Source: Sordaria brevicollis (taxonomy: Eukaryota; Ascomycota; Sordariomycetes; Sordariales; Sordariaceae). From it: a DNA stretch of 64,000 bases. The notes under the pieces are model-generated. The model did no database searches and was not told the origin of the DNA. It saw only the letters and a list, made by a program, of their open reading frames with translations. Where the stretch lies: assembly GCA_033439795.1 (NCBI GenBank), contig JAUTDP010000002.1, positions 4,712,001 to 4,776,000 of the forward strand, in the 5' to 3' direction. Positions 46,095 to 58,026 of this stretch are shown piece after piece (position 1 is the stretch's first letter; the number at the start of each line of letters is the position of its first letter). The translations under genes and the position numbers were made by a program.

Positions 46095-49060
46095 GTTTGG
46101 GAAGGCATGACATGATTGTCTGTGGTGCCAGACATTGACTGTCAAGCAACAGATGGCAGCTCACAATCCTTTGGCAACCATGGCTCGTCCTGTTCACCGA
46201 TTTTGCGCTTTGATCGTCGCTGTGCCATAGAGGTGCATGCCGAAAGGAATGGAGAAAATCTTGCTGACCTAGATCACATGGCATCTACCATTTCGTAGCC
46301 TGAAACGAGATGAGATGAGCCACCAAGGAGCGCGCTGTGGAGGTTTCCGAAGCGGTTGGCGTTTACTTCCCAGCTTCCCCGGAATGTTTGGCTCCCAAAG
46401 CTTACTTAAAGTGATGGTATAGGTAAGTCAATATCAAATCAGGGGTAGAAACTCCCGAAATTTGGTACGAATAAATTGGCGGCCGCTACCATCGGTCATT
46501 CACCAATGAGGCTCGTCTCGTGGTGGTAGACTTTAGTCATAATTCTCGAAGAGTACCGGGCCATCCGTGGGATATCAAAGGGGGGTGTTCGTAATTTCGC
46601 AGACTCGAGGAAGACTTGGCTACACAACAGCAGCCACACCTCCGTGCAAGGGAATGGGGAGCGTATACTCCTGATACGCGATGGTGCCATGCTTTGGGAT
46701 CCTTTATTGTAGACTCCCACCCACTCACGTTCCCCAGGATTACATCAGCCTCTTTGCTCAGAGTGCTACTGCCTCGGGCACGCCTAGATTACCAAAGGGT
46801 AGGTACCGGTACCATGCTGTGTATAAGTACCCTTAATGCTGCACGGTAGATGCGCCTGACGTGATCCGGGGCAGCCATCCGACATCCGCATCGAGTACCA
46901 GCATGAACTGTCGCGTCTAGCCCCCACGTTCGGGAATCATGGGGAAGTACAAGCATGGGATGGAATTGTCGGTCTCCGTGTTGTCTGGCACGTTGAGCCA
47001 AGCATGATAGGACTGAGTCCCATCGCAGGATTGATGAGTGAGTTGGCATCACACAGAAAGTCAAACTCGCGAAAATGGGGCTCTTGTTTTGAGACCGGCC
47101 TGACTCGTTTGGAAGAGAGAGGGCACGGGTTGAGGTGAGGAAACAAGGGCAGTGTATTCTCAGCACACTGGCTCCCTCTGTTTCTCTCGTGGCAGTAGTC
47201 AGTCAGACAAGTGGTACAAGTAGGTTGATCCAATGTCGTGCTACAACGGTGAGTGGGTCAAGTGAATGAAATCGAAATTAACCCGCAGCACAGGGCAGCG
47301 CCATTGACAGGAGAGAAATCGATATCAATAGGCTCTCCAGTAATGAACAGAGACATTGGAATCCGAATCAGCGGGGTAAGCTGGGGAGAAGAGAAGTGTC
47401 TTAGGTCTCCATAGTCTCGAAGGAGTTGTTGTTCGGAGTGGCTTCAAGACAAGTCCGCATTTAAGGAGGACAAACTCGTCCACATGGCTGGCCAAATATA
47501 GGGCGGCCGAGAGATCTCCAGCGAGATTCATGGCCTAGGACTTTCTCGAGTCGTATCGTATCAGACTACACCGCTCAAAGGAGAGCTCCTAAAGAAGACC
47601 GGGGAGCGAGTCATCCAGACCTTGGTGGAACGGCGAATCCCCTATTTTCCATAGCCAAATATGGCTCTCGAGGTCTTTATGGTAACACTTGTCCGTGGTG
47701 GGCTTGTTGCTCATCTTCCAGAACGAGGGCACTGGTGGCGGGCCGAGCACTAGCGTAATATCTGGAGTGTCAAGTGGTCCTTGAATGGATTGAAGTCTGC
47801 GAATTGGCGAGGCTTCGCACGTATGCCAGCGATCTGGTACGGGTCACGACATCCTAAAGATATACTGGGGATGCACAAGCAATATCCGGTCAGCCCTTTG
47901 TACGAACAGTCAGGACCAATGGAGAAGTGAAGCAAGGCCAAACTGGTAATAGGCTCTGGATCAAACCTGGCCTTCCTAGTCAAGAGTTGAAGTTGGGATT
48001 CAATGATGACTGAACTTGTTGGTGACGGGAGACCGGATCTAGATGAATAGCCGGCGGCTGTTGGGTGTTTTGCTCGCCGTCTTGTCGGTCACTCTTGCGC
48101 CGTTGCCGTTGCTGACGCCAGACTCGAGGAGGATGGGACGGGACGGTTCATGGAAAGTTCGGGCGTGAAGCCGAAGCCACCTGGTGAGCGTTGAGGCGTC
48201 CAGAAAGATTGAGAGACGAAAATAGCGGGAGTGTCTTGCGCAGTTCCTTGGTCTGTATCAAGTTGGCTGATAGCAACATTTCGCTGGTTGTTGTCCGCGT
48301 CGGTGGCTGAGATGGTGGACACTAAGATTGAACTTGGTCGTCATTAGGGCTGATGGTGTTTCCCCAGAACAGTCGATGTCCGTCAGCCCAGGACCAATTC
48401 GTGTCTGGTCGTCGGCGTGGTAAAATGGCCTCGTGATGGCATGTCTTGGTTGTACTCGTCTTGTATCAGCATCGTCGGCGCACAGGAAACGGAGGCGGCT
48501 GGAGGACTGCGGGTGATGGCGAGGCGCGACACGAGGGTGGAAGAAGCTGAGAAAAAGCAAAAAGGAGTTGGCGAAAATGGAAGAAATTGGCCGAATTCAA
48601 TTCCAGACATGTTCAGTCGAGAACTAATCGTGTTCCAGCTCAGCCAGAGCAGGAGCAACCCGTTTACTCCTCTTTCCATCGGGTAGGTACATGTGCCTGC
48701 CGTCAAGGTGCATCGTAGCGTTCCTTCCTTTTCGTCAACGCGTCTCATTCAGGGTAATTTCTCCAGTATATCCATTGGAAACCACATGTGAAATAATATT
48801 CCAATGTTTCTTTTACCTCTTTTATCTGTTGAACCATCGCGTTTCCGTTAACATGCTGTGTTCCAGATATCAAAATGTGGTGTAAATAAACTTCCAACCT
48901 TGGTCAGGGGTAAAAAGTGACTGCCGCATCGGAAGGAGATTTTACCGCATCCTCTCATTCAATCTGGTTTTATCCTTCCCTCTTATAGTATAGTATAGCT
49001 GGCGGGTCACATACAGTAGTGTTTTTTCAACGTGGCCATACAAGGTAGTCTAACTAGTGC
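46095..49060. other. gene-poor region before the AT-rich blocks
   Basis: About 3 kb of normal base composition without a clear gene. Minus-strand frames at 48089-48322 and 48383-48748 have a plausible low-complexity composition, but I found no convincing splice joining them. Treated as unassigned. Confidence 0.5.
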
Positions 49061-49714
49061 ATAGGGATAGAGAAAAGTGGCCTCCCCTACTTAGTACTAC
49101 TTTAGTAAAAGAGGGGGTTTTTATTAACCGCCACCCTCTATTCGAATTTATTTTCCTTCTATTTTTCATTATTTTTTTCTTCCTTTTATTAATATTAGCT
49201 AAAATATTACGATTTTCACTAGAGAAACTATGCCTCGAATCTATATTAGGTCTATCGATATCGTTTATATATAAAAAAATTATATAAACGATATAGTTAT
49301 AATTTTCTAATTCCGTATTATATAAATATAATATACGATTTCGAAAAGGCTAAAATTTTTATTATTAATTACGAATATAATATTATTTATTAGAAACCTT
49401 CTTCCCGTAGTTTTGCCTATATAATTGGGCTTTCTTTAGAAAAAAATGGTTGGTATTTTGGTTAGGTTCGAGAACGTTATAGGGATAACGTATAAAAGTA
49501 TATATTAGATAATAAAAATTATTTAATTAAGTGCTTTATTTAATCGAAAAGTAGAAAGTAGCGGCGGCGTAACTAATAGGGTATTGAGAGGGAATGGTAA
49601 AAAGGCGTTATTTACATATGGGTAAATAATATTATTATTATTAATAATGATGATATAAAATTATTATTAGCAATAGAGGAGGAGGTTGAAAAGACGGAGG
49701 TTAAAAAGAAGAGG

Positions 49715-49795
49715 GTAGCCTAAAAGAGGGTTATATAAAAGAGGGTTATATAGAGGAGGGTTATATAGAAGAGGGTTGAAAATAAGGGTGATAAA
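49715..49795. repeat. tandem GAGGGTTATATARA units
   Basis: About five degenerate copies of an 18-20-bp unit, GAGGGTTATATARARGA, within RIP block A. Confidence 0.7.
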
Positions 49796-50754
49796 GGTTT
49801 TTTTTCTATTTTTTATTTTTTTAGTAACGACGATAAATTTTAATAGGATTATTATTAATAATAATAATTAAAGTAATAAAAACGGCGCGGATTTTATTCT
49901 ATCACCTTCGAATTTAATAACTTCTTTATTATTAATATTAGCTTTTATTATAATAATAGCCTTTTTACTAAGTATTTAGAATTTGGTAATTAATTCGACC
50001 TTTATTATTTTATTATATTTAATAACGCCCCGTTATTTATATTAAGCCTTTAAAATGGGAATGGATTGTATATTATATTTAAAGCCTAATTCGTTAATAG
50101 TAGCTTCTTTTTAAAGAGGATCCGGCTCGATATAATTTTTAATAATTTCGTTATTATTTATTATTTAAAAATTAGAAAAATCGATTATTTACTAATAAAT
50201 ACCCTTAATTCGTATTTTATAATTTTTATTACCGTTAAAATGTATTAAGAGATTATAATTAACGAAAGATTTAGCTATTAAGCCGGGGTTTTTAATTTAA
50301 AGAAATTCGATAGTGCAAATAATAAAGTAAGTAAATATAATCCTTTTTTTAGAGGGTATTTATTTATTAAATTCGTTATTAATAAATTATTTTTAGAAAA
50401 GGTATTCTTTATATACTTCGAAAAAAAAGGCTTTAATTAAATTATTAATATAAATATCGAGAGGTTATAATAGCGGAGTAAAACTACCGGGAATTAAGGC
50501 CCTATTAATATCATATTTATTGAAGGTATTAAATATATTTTTAATTTTATAAAAATTTATTATATTTATTATTAGAAGCCTTTTATTATTCTTTATAATT
50601 ATATTTAATTTTTTATTAATTTATTTAATTATAAGTTTTTCGTTATTATACGCCGTTTCGTTATATTCAATTGTAACGCCTAGGTTATACGCATCGATTT
50701 CTTATATAAAAAAGAATATATTAAAAAAGAGGAAAAGAAAAAAAAAAAATAGGA

Positions 50755-50870
50755 AGGCCTAGTTTGGCGAAAATAATTTCGGACTTGGCGAAAATAATTT
50801 TAGGCCTAGCGAAAATAATTTCGGGCTTGGCGAAAATAATTTCGGGTTTAGCGAAAAGAAAATAAAAGGT
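50755..50870. repeat. tandem GGCGAAAATAATTTCGGGCT units
   Basis: Five to six copies of a ~22-bp unit built on GGCGAAAATAATTTCGG within RIP block A. C/T and G/A differences between units look like RIP. Confidence 0.75.
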
Positions 50871-52930
50871 ATAAATTTTAACTTTTTCCAATTTATATTT
50901 TTCTTTCTTTTTTTTAGCTACTTTATTTAATATATAATAATACGTTTATTTATTTATTTTAATTCGGATTATTATTTACCTACGGGTAATAGTAATATAA
51001 CGTTAATTTCTATTTAGGTTTTATACGCAATTTATAATTTAGCGGTATTAATAAAATAAAAGAAAAAGGAAGAAAGGTAAAAGTTTTATCTTAATATAAT
51101 ATTACGTTAATTTATTTATTTCAATTTAAATTATTTATATACCCGCGGGTAGTAAATAACGCGGTATTAATCCTCTATATAGGTTTTATATACGATTTAC
51201 AATTTAGAGGTATAAAATAAGGAGAATAAAAGAAGGGAGGGGATAAATAATAAAATTAAAAATATATTTTATATAATCCTTCTTTTTTTAGGATTAAATA
51301 TAATTTTAAATATAAATTTAAGTTTTAACTTCTATACCTTATCTATAAATATATATAAAATAAAAGTAGCTTACCACTTAAATTAACTATTATAATCGGT
51401 TTTACTAATTATAATATTATTACCTTTAATATTATATATAACGCCGTTAAAAAATTCGTATAAAATAGGGGTTTTGTTAAAGTTTATAATAAAATTCTTA
51501 GGTACCTATTCGAAAAGGAAGGAGGTTAATTAATATTATTAATAATAATAAAAAAGATAAAAAACGGCGGTAAATTAATTTTACGCGGGGTAAGCGGGCT
51601 ATAGATTAAATAATTAATATTTAATTTTATAGGTATAATAATATTCCTACGTACGAATTTGAAGAAATTAATCGTTAAACGAAGGTAATTTTCTAGTAAC
51701 TTCGAAAATTATTGTATAATTCGACGAAGAGAAATATTATAACGTTTTATAAATCCTTTAAATTAATTAATTATAAATCGAAATTCCGAATGTAAAAAGT
51801 TAGTAAATTCGTAGAAGATATATTTAAATTTGAACTTAAATTAATTAATTCGTATAAATTCCTTTAATTTCCTCTTTTTAATAAAAATAATAAATAATTT
51901 AATTTTTAATTTAAAATATTTAGGCCGGAATAAGAAATTATAATTATAAATAATTCGGTCTTTATATACCTATTAAGATTAAATAGTCGAAGTTAGAATT
52001 TTAAAATATTTCGACGTAATTATATTAATAAATCGGGTATATTTATTAAATACGTTATTAATTATCTCCCTTTCGAATTAAATAAACGTATTAAGAATAT
52101 TAGATTGTAAACGAAGTCTTTTTAAAATAGTAGGGTAAATTAAGGCCGTAATAAAATTATATAAGAAGTAATCGATAATTTTAACCTTAATTATACGTAA
52201 ATAAATCCGTTCGATCTTTTTAATTACCTTTAATAATTAATACAATTAGGTATTAAACTTTTTATTAAAGTTTATAACCTTTTTGCCCAATTTTAATCGT
52301 TTAGTAACGTTATTATAAAATTAATAGGGTGCGGGGTTATTAATAAATAAAAATATTATTAATAAAAAGGATATATTTACTAATAGAATTATTATTAATA
52401 ATAAAAAAGATAAATAAAAATCGATAGGGGATATTTTTAGTAATTAGATATTTAAAATCTAGGTTATTAATAAAGAAGGGAGAGGAATTATTCGATATAA
52501 TATTATAATTAATTTAATAATGCGGGGTAGTAATATTAAAGAATAGAAATTAAGCGATTTACCTTAGGACCGGTCGGGTTTTTAATATTAGAAATTTTAG
52601 GAATTTTTATAGTAATAAATTTATAAATTTAACGCTTACTTCTTTAAGGATAAATAATATCGCGATTAATAATTTAGTATTATTAATTAATTTTAGTGAA
52701 TTTAATAATTTTAATAATTAAATTAGAATCGAAGAAGGTTAGTTATAAGAGGAAGGAGGGGAGGAGTGGGGAGGTTGGGCGAAATTTTGGAAAATAATTA
52801 GCACGGAGAGAATAGTTCGTATAAACGGCTAGTATTAGCTGGCGGGGCTAGCAGGGTACCCTAGCGGCTATTACGAAGGTGGTACGGACTAGTAAAAGTG
52901 GGTTTAAGTAGGCCTCCCGCTTTAGTTATA

Positions 52931-53417
52931 TTATATAAGGTTAGTAGGAGTAGGGGGGGATAAAACCAAATTGAATAAAAGGATACGGTAGTGGGCTTGG
53001 GGGAAAGTGACAAGTGATAGAACAGCCTTGAAAGTACCCCTCACGCCCCGCTAAAACCCCAGCTGTTCGCACCTGCTGAAGCAGCCTGTGCGGGTTGACA
53101 TCATAGGCGGTCTGGGCCTGGAACATCAACCTTATGGGCCAACCTCCTCCGTTATCCATCTTTCTAATCACTTTCCGATGTGTGCGGCTCGACAACAGGA
53201 TTTCCCCGGATTTTCCGATAATCAGCAGCTACAGATCCATGGTTGGTTCGAATATTTACCAATTGTTCCTGTGATAAACCCCGTATAACTCCCCAGTCAC
53301 CCATCGAAATAAGAAACCGGAAATGGAAGCTGGATAAAGACACTGGAGCCGGACATTGGGGACGACGTTGGATTCCCGGTACACATTAGATCAGTACCAT
53401 AGAATATCGGTGTCGAT
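52931..53417. other. unique island between two RIP blocks
   Basis: About 490 bp of normal composition, with ordinary CpA/TpG content. It shows that blocks A and B are separate insertions. No supported gene. Confidence 0.65.
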
Positions 53418-53440
53418 TATTCCGCTTATAGCCCCACACA
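53418..53440 (+). repeat. left terminal inverted repeat of block B
   Basis: TATTCCGCTTATAGCCCCAC and three further bases. Partner at 58004-58026. Confidence 0.75.
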
Positions 53441-53754
53441 CCTTTGCCCCCTATTACTACCCAGAATAGTATAATCCCTTGAGTTTCGTAATCTCCCAAT
53501 CTTTACTACTTTAGGCAATATCTATAATAGTTAATCAGCAATACTAATTAGAGCTCTAACGAGCTCTAGTACGTGCCTAGTACCGTAGTACGTACTAAAC
53601 ATACGTAATAAGGTGGGAGGTGACTTAATAAAATCGTAAAAGTCGTAATATATAAATATATAGTATTATAATATTAATTACCAATATAATAACAAATATA
53701 ACACCATATAGCATATTACAACTACTATTTTTAAATATAGCGGTAACTTATAAG

Positions 53755-53850
53755 CTTCTTAACCTCGTTATCTTTATTATTAAATTTCTTAACTTCGTTA
53801 TTTTTATTATTAAACCTCTTAATCTCGTTATCTTTACTATTCTTAAAGCG
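53755..53850. repeat. tandem CTCGTTATCTTTATTATTAAA units
   Basis: Three to four degenerate copies of a ~32-bp unit with the core CTTAACYTCGTTATYTTTATT inside block B. Confidence 0.7.
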
Positions 53851-54310
53851 TTAAATTTCCTATTCCTTATATTCGAAATTAAAACTCTCCCTAAATTACA
53901 ATTTTTTTCTTAAGGTCGTTTTACCTAAGTTTTATATAAGGAATAACCTTAGGCATTAAAATATAATTTATATTATTATTAATTATAAAAAAAATAAACA
54001 TTAATATTACGAATAATATATATATATTTATTATTTTTTCAATATAATAACCGCATTTCTATACTAAAAATCTTCAAACTTTCTATATAGGGTATATTGA
54101 CTACGAATAATCGATTAATATAAAAATTAAAAGGATTTATAATATTGTACGATCTCTATATAAAAACGTTAATTAAATGCATTTAATAAAAAATAAAATA
54201 TATTTATAAAAAACGTTTCTATAACTATATTCACCACTACCCTTAAATACTCTAGTAAAGTATTAAATTTATATAATTATAATACTCACTAGCTATATTT
54301 AATATTTTTT

Positions 54311-54580
54311 TATATATATTTATATAATATTCGAAAAAAATGAAAAAACTGTATAAATCGAAAAATCTAAATAAGTTGTATAGAGTACTAGTTAGAGTAC
54401 TAATTTTTATATATATCTATATAATATTCGAAAAAAATAAAAAAGTCGTATAAATCGAAAAATCTAAATAAGTCGTACAAAATACTAATTAGAATACTAG
54501 TTAGAGTACTAATTTTTATATATATTTATATAATAATTAAAAAATCGAAAAAACCGTATAAATTATATAGAGTATTAGTT
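54311..54580. repeat. ~100-bp tandem repeat, about 2.6 copies
   Basis: Units begin TATATATATYTATATAATA at 54311, 54407 and 54517 and share AAATCGAAAAATCTAAATAA and TAGTTAGAGTACTAATTTTT. The third unit is partial and more diverged. Within block B. Confidence 0.7.
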
Positions 54581-55469
54581 GGTTAGCTAATAAAATATCT
54601 ATAACCATTACTATTACGAATATTTACAACATTAAAAAAATCTTGTAATAATACTATATAATTATTTAAAAGGCTTCATTATTAAAATTAATATTCCTAA
54701 TCCTATACAATACGCTCAAAAAGGTTATAACCCTCCTTCATCTTTTCAAAATACCAGGCAATAACTTCTTCAATACAACGAATACCAGCCCTATATTAAA
54801 TAGCCGCCCAACGTTAAAAAGTATAGAACTACTAGAATTGAACTTCTTAAAGAGCTTATATATCCTAATAGGCTTTCAAAATGTAAAATAGCTCTAAAGT
54901 AATTAATACCGGCCGTTCACACTCAATAATCTTATAACGCTTATAACCTACCACTTACCATACTTCTAACTAAACCGTTAACCTTTCTTCTCCTAAAATC
55001 TAATAGCCAGCAAAAAAATAATAATACTATAAATATTTATAAAGTAATTACTAACGTCTATAAAATTTATAATTATACTATAATAACCTATTATTACTAA
55101 TACGCACTTATATCCGTAAATACTCTCCTTCAATAAATAAACGCTAACCAATTCTAATTTCTAATAAAATTAATTATTAAATAAATAATAAGAACTAACT
55201 AAAATTAAAGTAATCTACCGCTTCACGTAACGATTTAATACGGAAATCGTACGCTTATTATACGGCTTTAGCGAAATAACGACCGTTAATTACGAGAATA
55301 TATTTAAAAATACCTAAGAGAGCCCATTACTATATTAATTCTATATTCCTATATTTTAATGTAGAATAATAACCTTCTAGCGGGTTAATTATCGATATTT
55401 ATTATAAATAAAAGAAAAAAAATGGTTAGTAAACGAAAAAAAAAAGTTCGAAACTTATAAAAAATCGGA

Positions 55470-55540
55470 AAAGACCTAAAGAAATTCGGAGGAGGCCTAA
55501 AGAAATTCGGAAGAGGCCTAAAAAGTATCGGGGGTAATAA
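55470..55540. repeat. tandem GGCCTAAAGAAATTCGGAGGA units
   Basis: Two to three copies of a ~21-bp purine-rich unit inside block B. The nearby A-rich GAAAAATCTAAAAAA run at 56215-56280 is similar simple sequence. Confidence 0.6.
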
Positions 55541-58003
55541 AAAGTATTATAAAAAAGAAAAGGATAATAATAATATTTATAATAATAGAAGAGAATATTC
55601 ACGAGCGTAATTTGCCCAAAGTTGCTTCTTCGACACCTAATTAATTTATAAATATTTACGTATCGTATCGTTGTTGGGGGGTAAATTAATTAAAATACTA
55701 ATAATAAATTCGTTATATATTATTTTTAACCGTCGATATTTTATAGTAAAAATTATATATTAAAAATAAATTTTATACTATTTACTAACTAATTTCCGCT
55801 TTAAAATCTATTCGTAATAAACGTAATAAAGTAAATAATTAACTTCTATATTAAAAAAGGCCTCTCTAATAACCTTTTACTTAATAGAACTATTATTTAT
55901 AAGAAAATAACGAAGTAGCTATAAAAAACCCGTATACTTTATTACTTACCTTTTAATTATTAATAATACGACCGTAATAATATCTACGTTGGCTTTAATA
56001 ATTAAAAAATAATTATAAAGGATTTAATAACTATATTTATTACGTACGAGAATCGTATATAATAATTATAATAATTAATTAATATTATAAATAATATTTA
56101 TAAGTATAAAATACTTACGATATTATAAGACTTCGAATTATTTTAAAGAGAGGGCGTATTAATATACGAAATTAATACGTAATAAAAAAATAAATAATAA
56201 TAATAAAAATACAAAAATCGAAAAATCTAAAAAATCTAAAAAATCCGAAAAAATCGAAAAATCTAAAAAAATCTAAAAACATATATATTTTTACTTACCT
56301 ATATAATATTAGGGGAAGTCTCACTATTAAATCGCTTTACCGTAATAAATTTATAAAAGAAGCCTTTTTCTTCAATAAATCGTATAATGTAATTAATTTA
56401 AATTAATGTAACGAAATCTTTCCCAACCCGACGAAGATCTAGATAAACGCGCCGGTATAAATTATTAATGTTTATAATATCCTACTTTATTAAATAATTA
56501 CCCCCGGCCGTATATAATTTATTTTTAACGGCGTTATTACGGCTATCGCTACCCTATAAAGTATATAATATAGAAGTTATAATAAAATTACGGGAAATAT
56601 TATAACGGGCTATATTTCTAACCGCGGAATTTCGCTTAGTATAATTAAATATATTTTAATTATAATAATAAGCAATCTCTACCTAATTTTATACCGGGCG
56701 ATTAAGTGTTAAGAAAATAATACGGTTATTAAAATAAATAGCGCGGTATATAATAATAAAGTAATCGATAAGAACGTAGGAAGGTTTGCGGTATTACTTT
56801 TTTATTAATTGTTTTTTATTTTTTTTTAACGAAGGGGCGTAAAATCGATACCGATAATATTATAAAATAAATACCCTATTCTAAACCGGCGTACGCTCTA
56901 AACCGTTCTTTATATAGAAATTATTTACGAAAGTAAAATATTTATCTGCCTTTTTAATAAATACGAATTTAATAGGCTCTTACAACGTAAAAAAACGTTA
57001 TTTAATTTATTTAATATCTTTTAATATTTAATTAAATTAATCGTATAATTAATTGCATTATTATATTTAAAGGCGCGCGTATATTACTACTACTATTAAT
57101 CCCGTAAGAAGAAAAGGAGGAAGGGGAATAATTAAAAAGAGATTATTATTAATTATTTTATTATTATTTTATATAATAATAAGAAAGGGAAATATTATAT
57201 CCTTTTAGTAACGCGTCGGTATTTAAGGTATAAGCCGCTTTATTTTATTTAATACCTGTAATTTAAGTAAGGTCTATTATATCGTCGAAATTAATGGGGA
57301 TAATATTAATAAGGATAATATTAATTTCGTTAATATTAATAGGAATAATAAGGGCACTGGGAATTGCGACTTAACTAATATTAATATCGAACTATTGTAA
57401 GTTATTAATAAATTATTCTTCTATTAATTTAACGACGATATCGAAACTAAATTCTCGAATAATAATATCCTATTTATTAAATTATTATTAAAGGCGCTAT
57501 ATTTCTTACTAATATTTATTTATAATAATAATAATAATTAACGACGACGACGTAATTTACGATATTAATTAATAGGGATAATAAGGTAATTGCGATTCGA
57601 AAAGTATATTATTTAAGGAGAAGAGGAAAAATAAATAAGAAAAACGCGTAATAATTAAAGTATTAGCTATTTAAATTATTTTCTAAATAATAACCGTACC
57701 CGCGGTAAAAGTATTAACTACGCTAGTCCTAACGTACCTAATATATTGGAAATCTCGTACAACGATTATAACTTTATTAAAATATTATCAAAATTATCGT
57801 TAATAACGGTAATCGCATTATTTGAATACCCTCAATTAATTAACAAAATTGTACGAAATTCCAAAGTAAACTAATAATATTGTTACGGAGTATTGTACGC
57901 GTTATTATATTATATTAGGACATAGCGACTTGGCTACGGTCGCTAATAACCCAGATGTCATATGAAAATAAAATCGATTTTATTATTATTTTCTCCATTT
58001 GGG

Positions 58004-58026
58004 GGTGTGGGGCTGTAAGCGGAATA
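58004..58026 (-). repeat. right terminal inverted repeat of block B
   Basis: GTGTGGGGCTGTAAGCGGAATA region. Complement of 53418-53440 with one C/T difference in the best-paired 20 bases. Confidence 0.75.

Larger units (their letters stand above)
49060..52930. mobile_element. RIP-degraded repeat block A
   Basis: Nearly 4 kb of very AT-rich DNA in which CpA and TpG are rare while TpA is abundant and CpG persists, the pattern left by repeat-induced point mutation. Every frame is full of stops, and I could not recognise a transposase or polymerase relic. It holds short tandem repeats (49715-49795; 50755-50870). Edges are approximate: normal composition returns by about 52930. No clear terminal repeat was found. 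Confidence 0.8.
53418..58026. mobile_element. RIP-degraded repeat block B with terminal inverted repeats (~4.6 kb)
   Basis: Left end TATTCCGCTTATAGCCCCAC and right end GTGGGGCTGTAAGCGGAATA are inverted copies with one C/T change across about 20 bases. Ordinary sequence resumes just outside both ends. The interior is AT-rich, CpA/TpG-poor and full of stops. The length suits a full DNA transposon. The terminal TA could be a TA target duplication, which would suggest Tc1/mariner-like elements. No transposase motif survives to my eye. Confidence 0.75.

Noticed and set aside
48995..52930. Possible terminal inverted repeat around RIP block A (GGCCTCCCCTACTTA against TAAGTAGGCCTCCC)
   Set aside because: Pairing is short, shifted and imperfect, with no matching target duplication, so ends could not be claimed.
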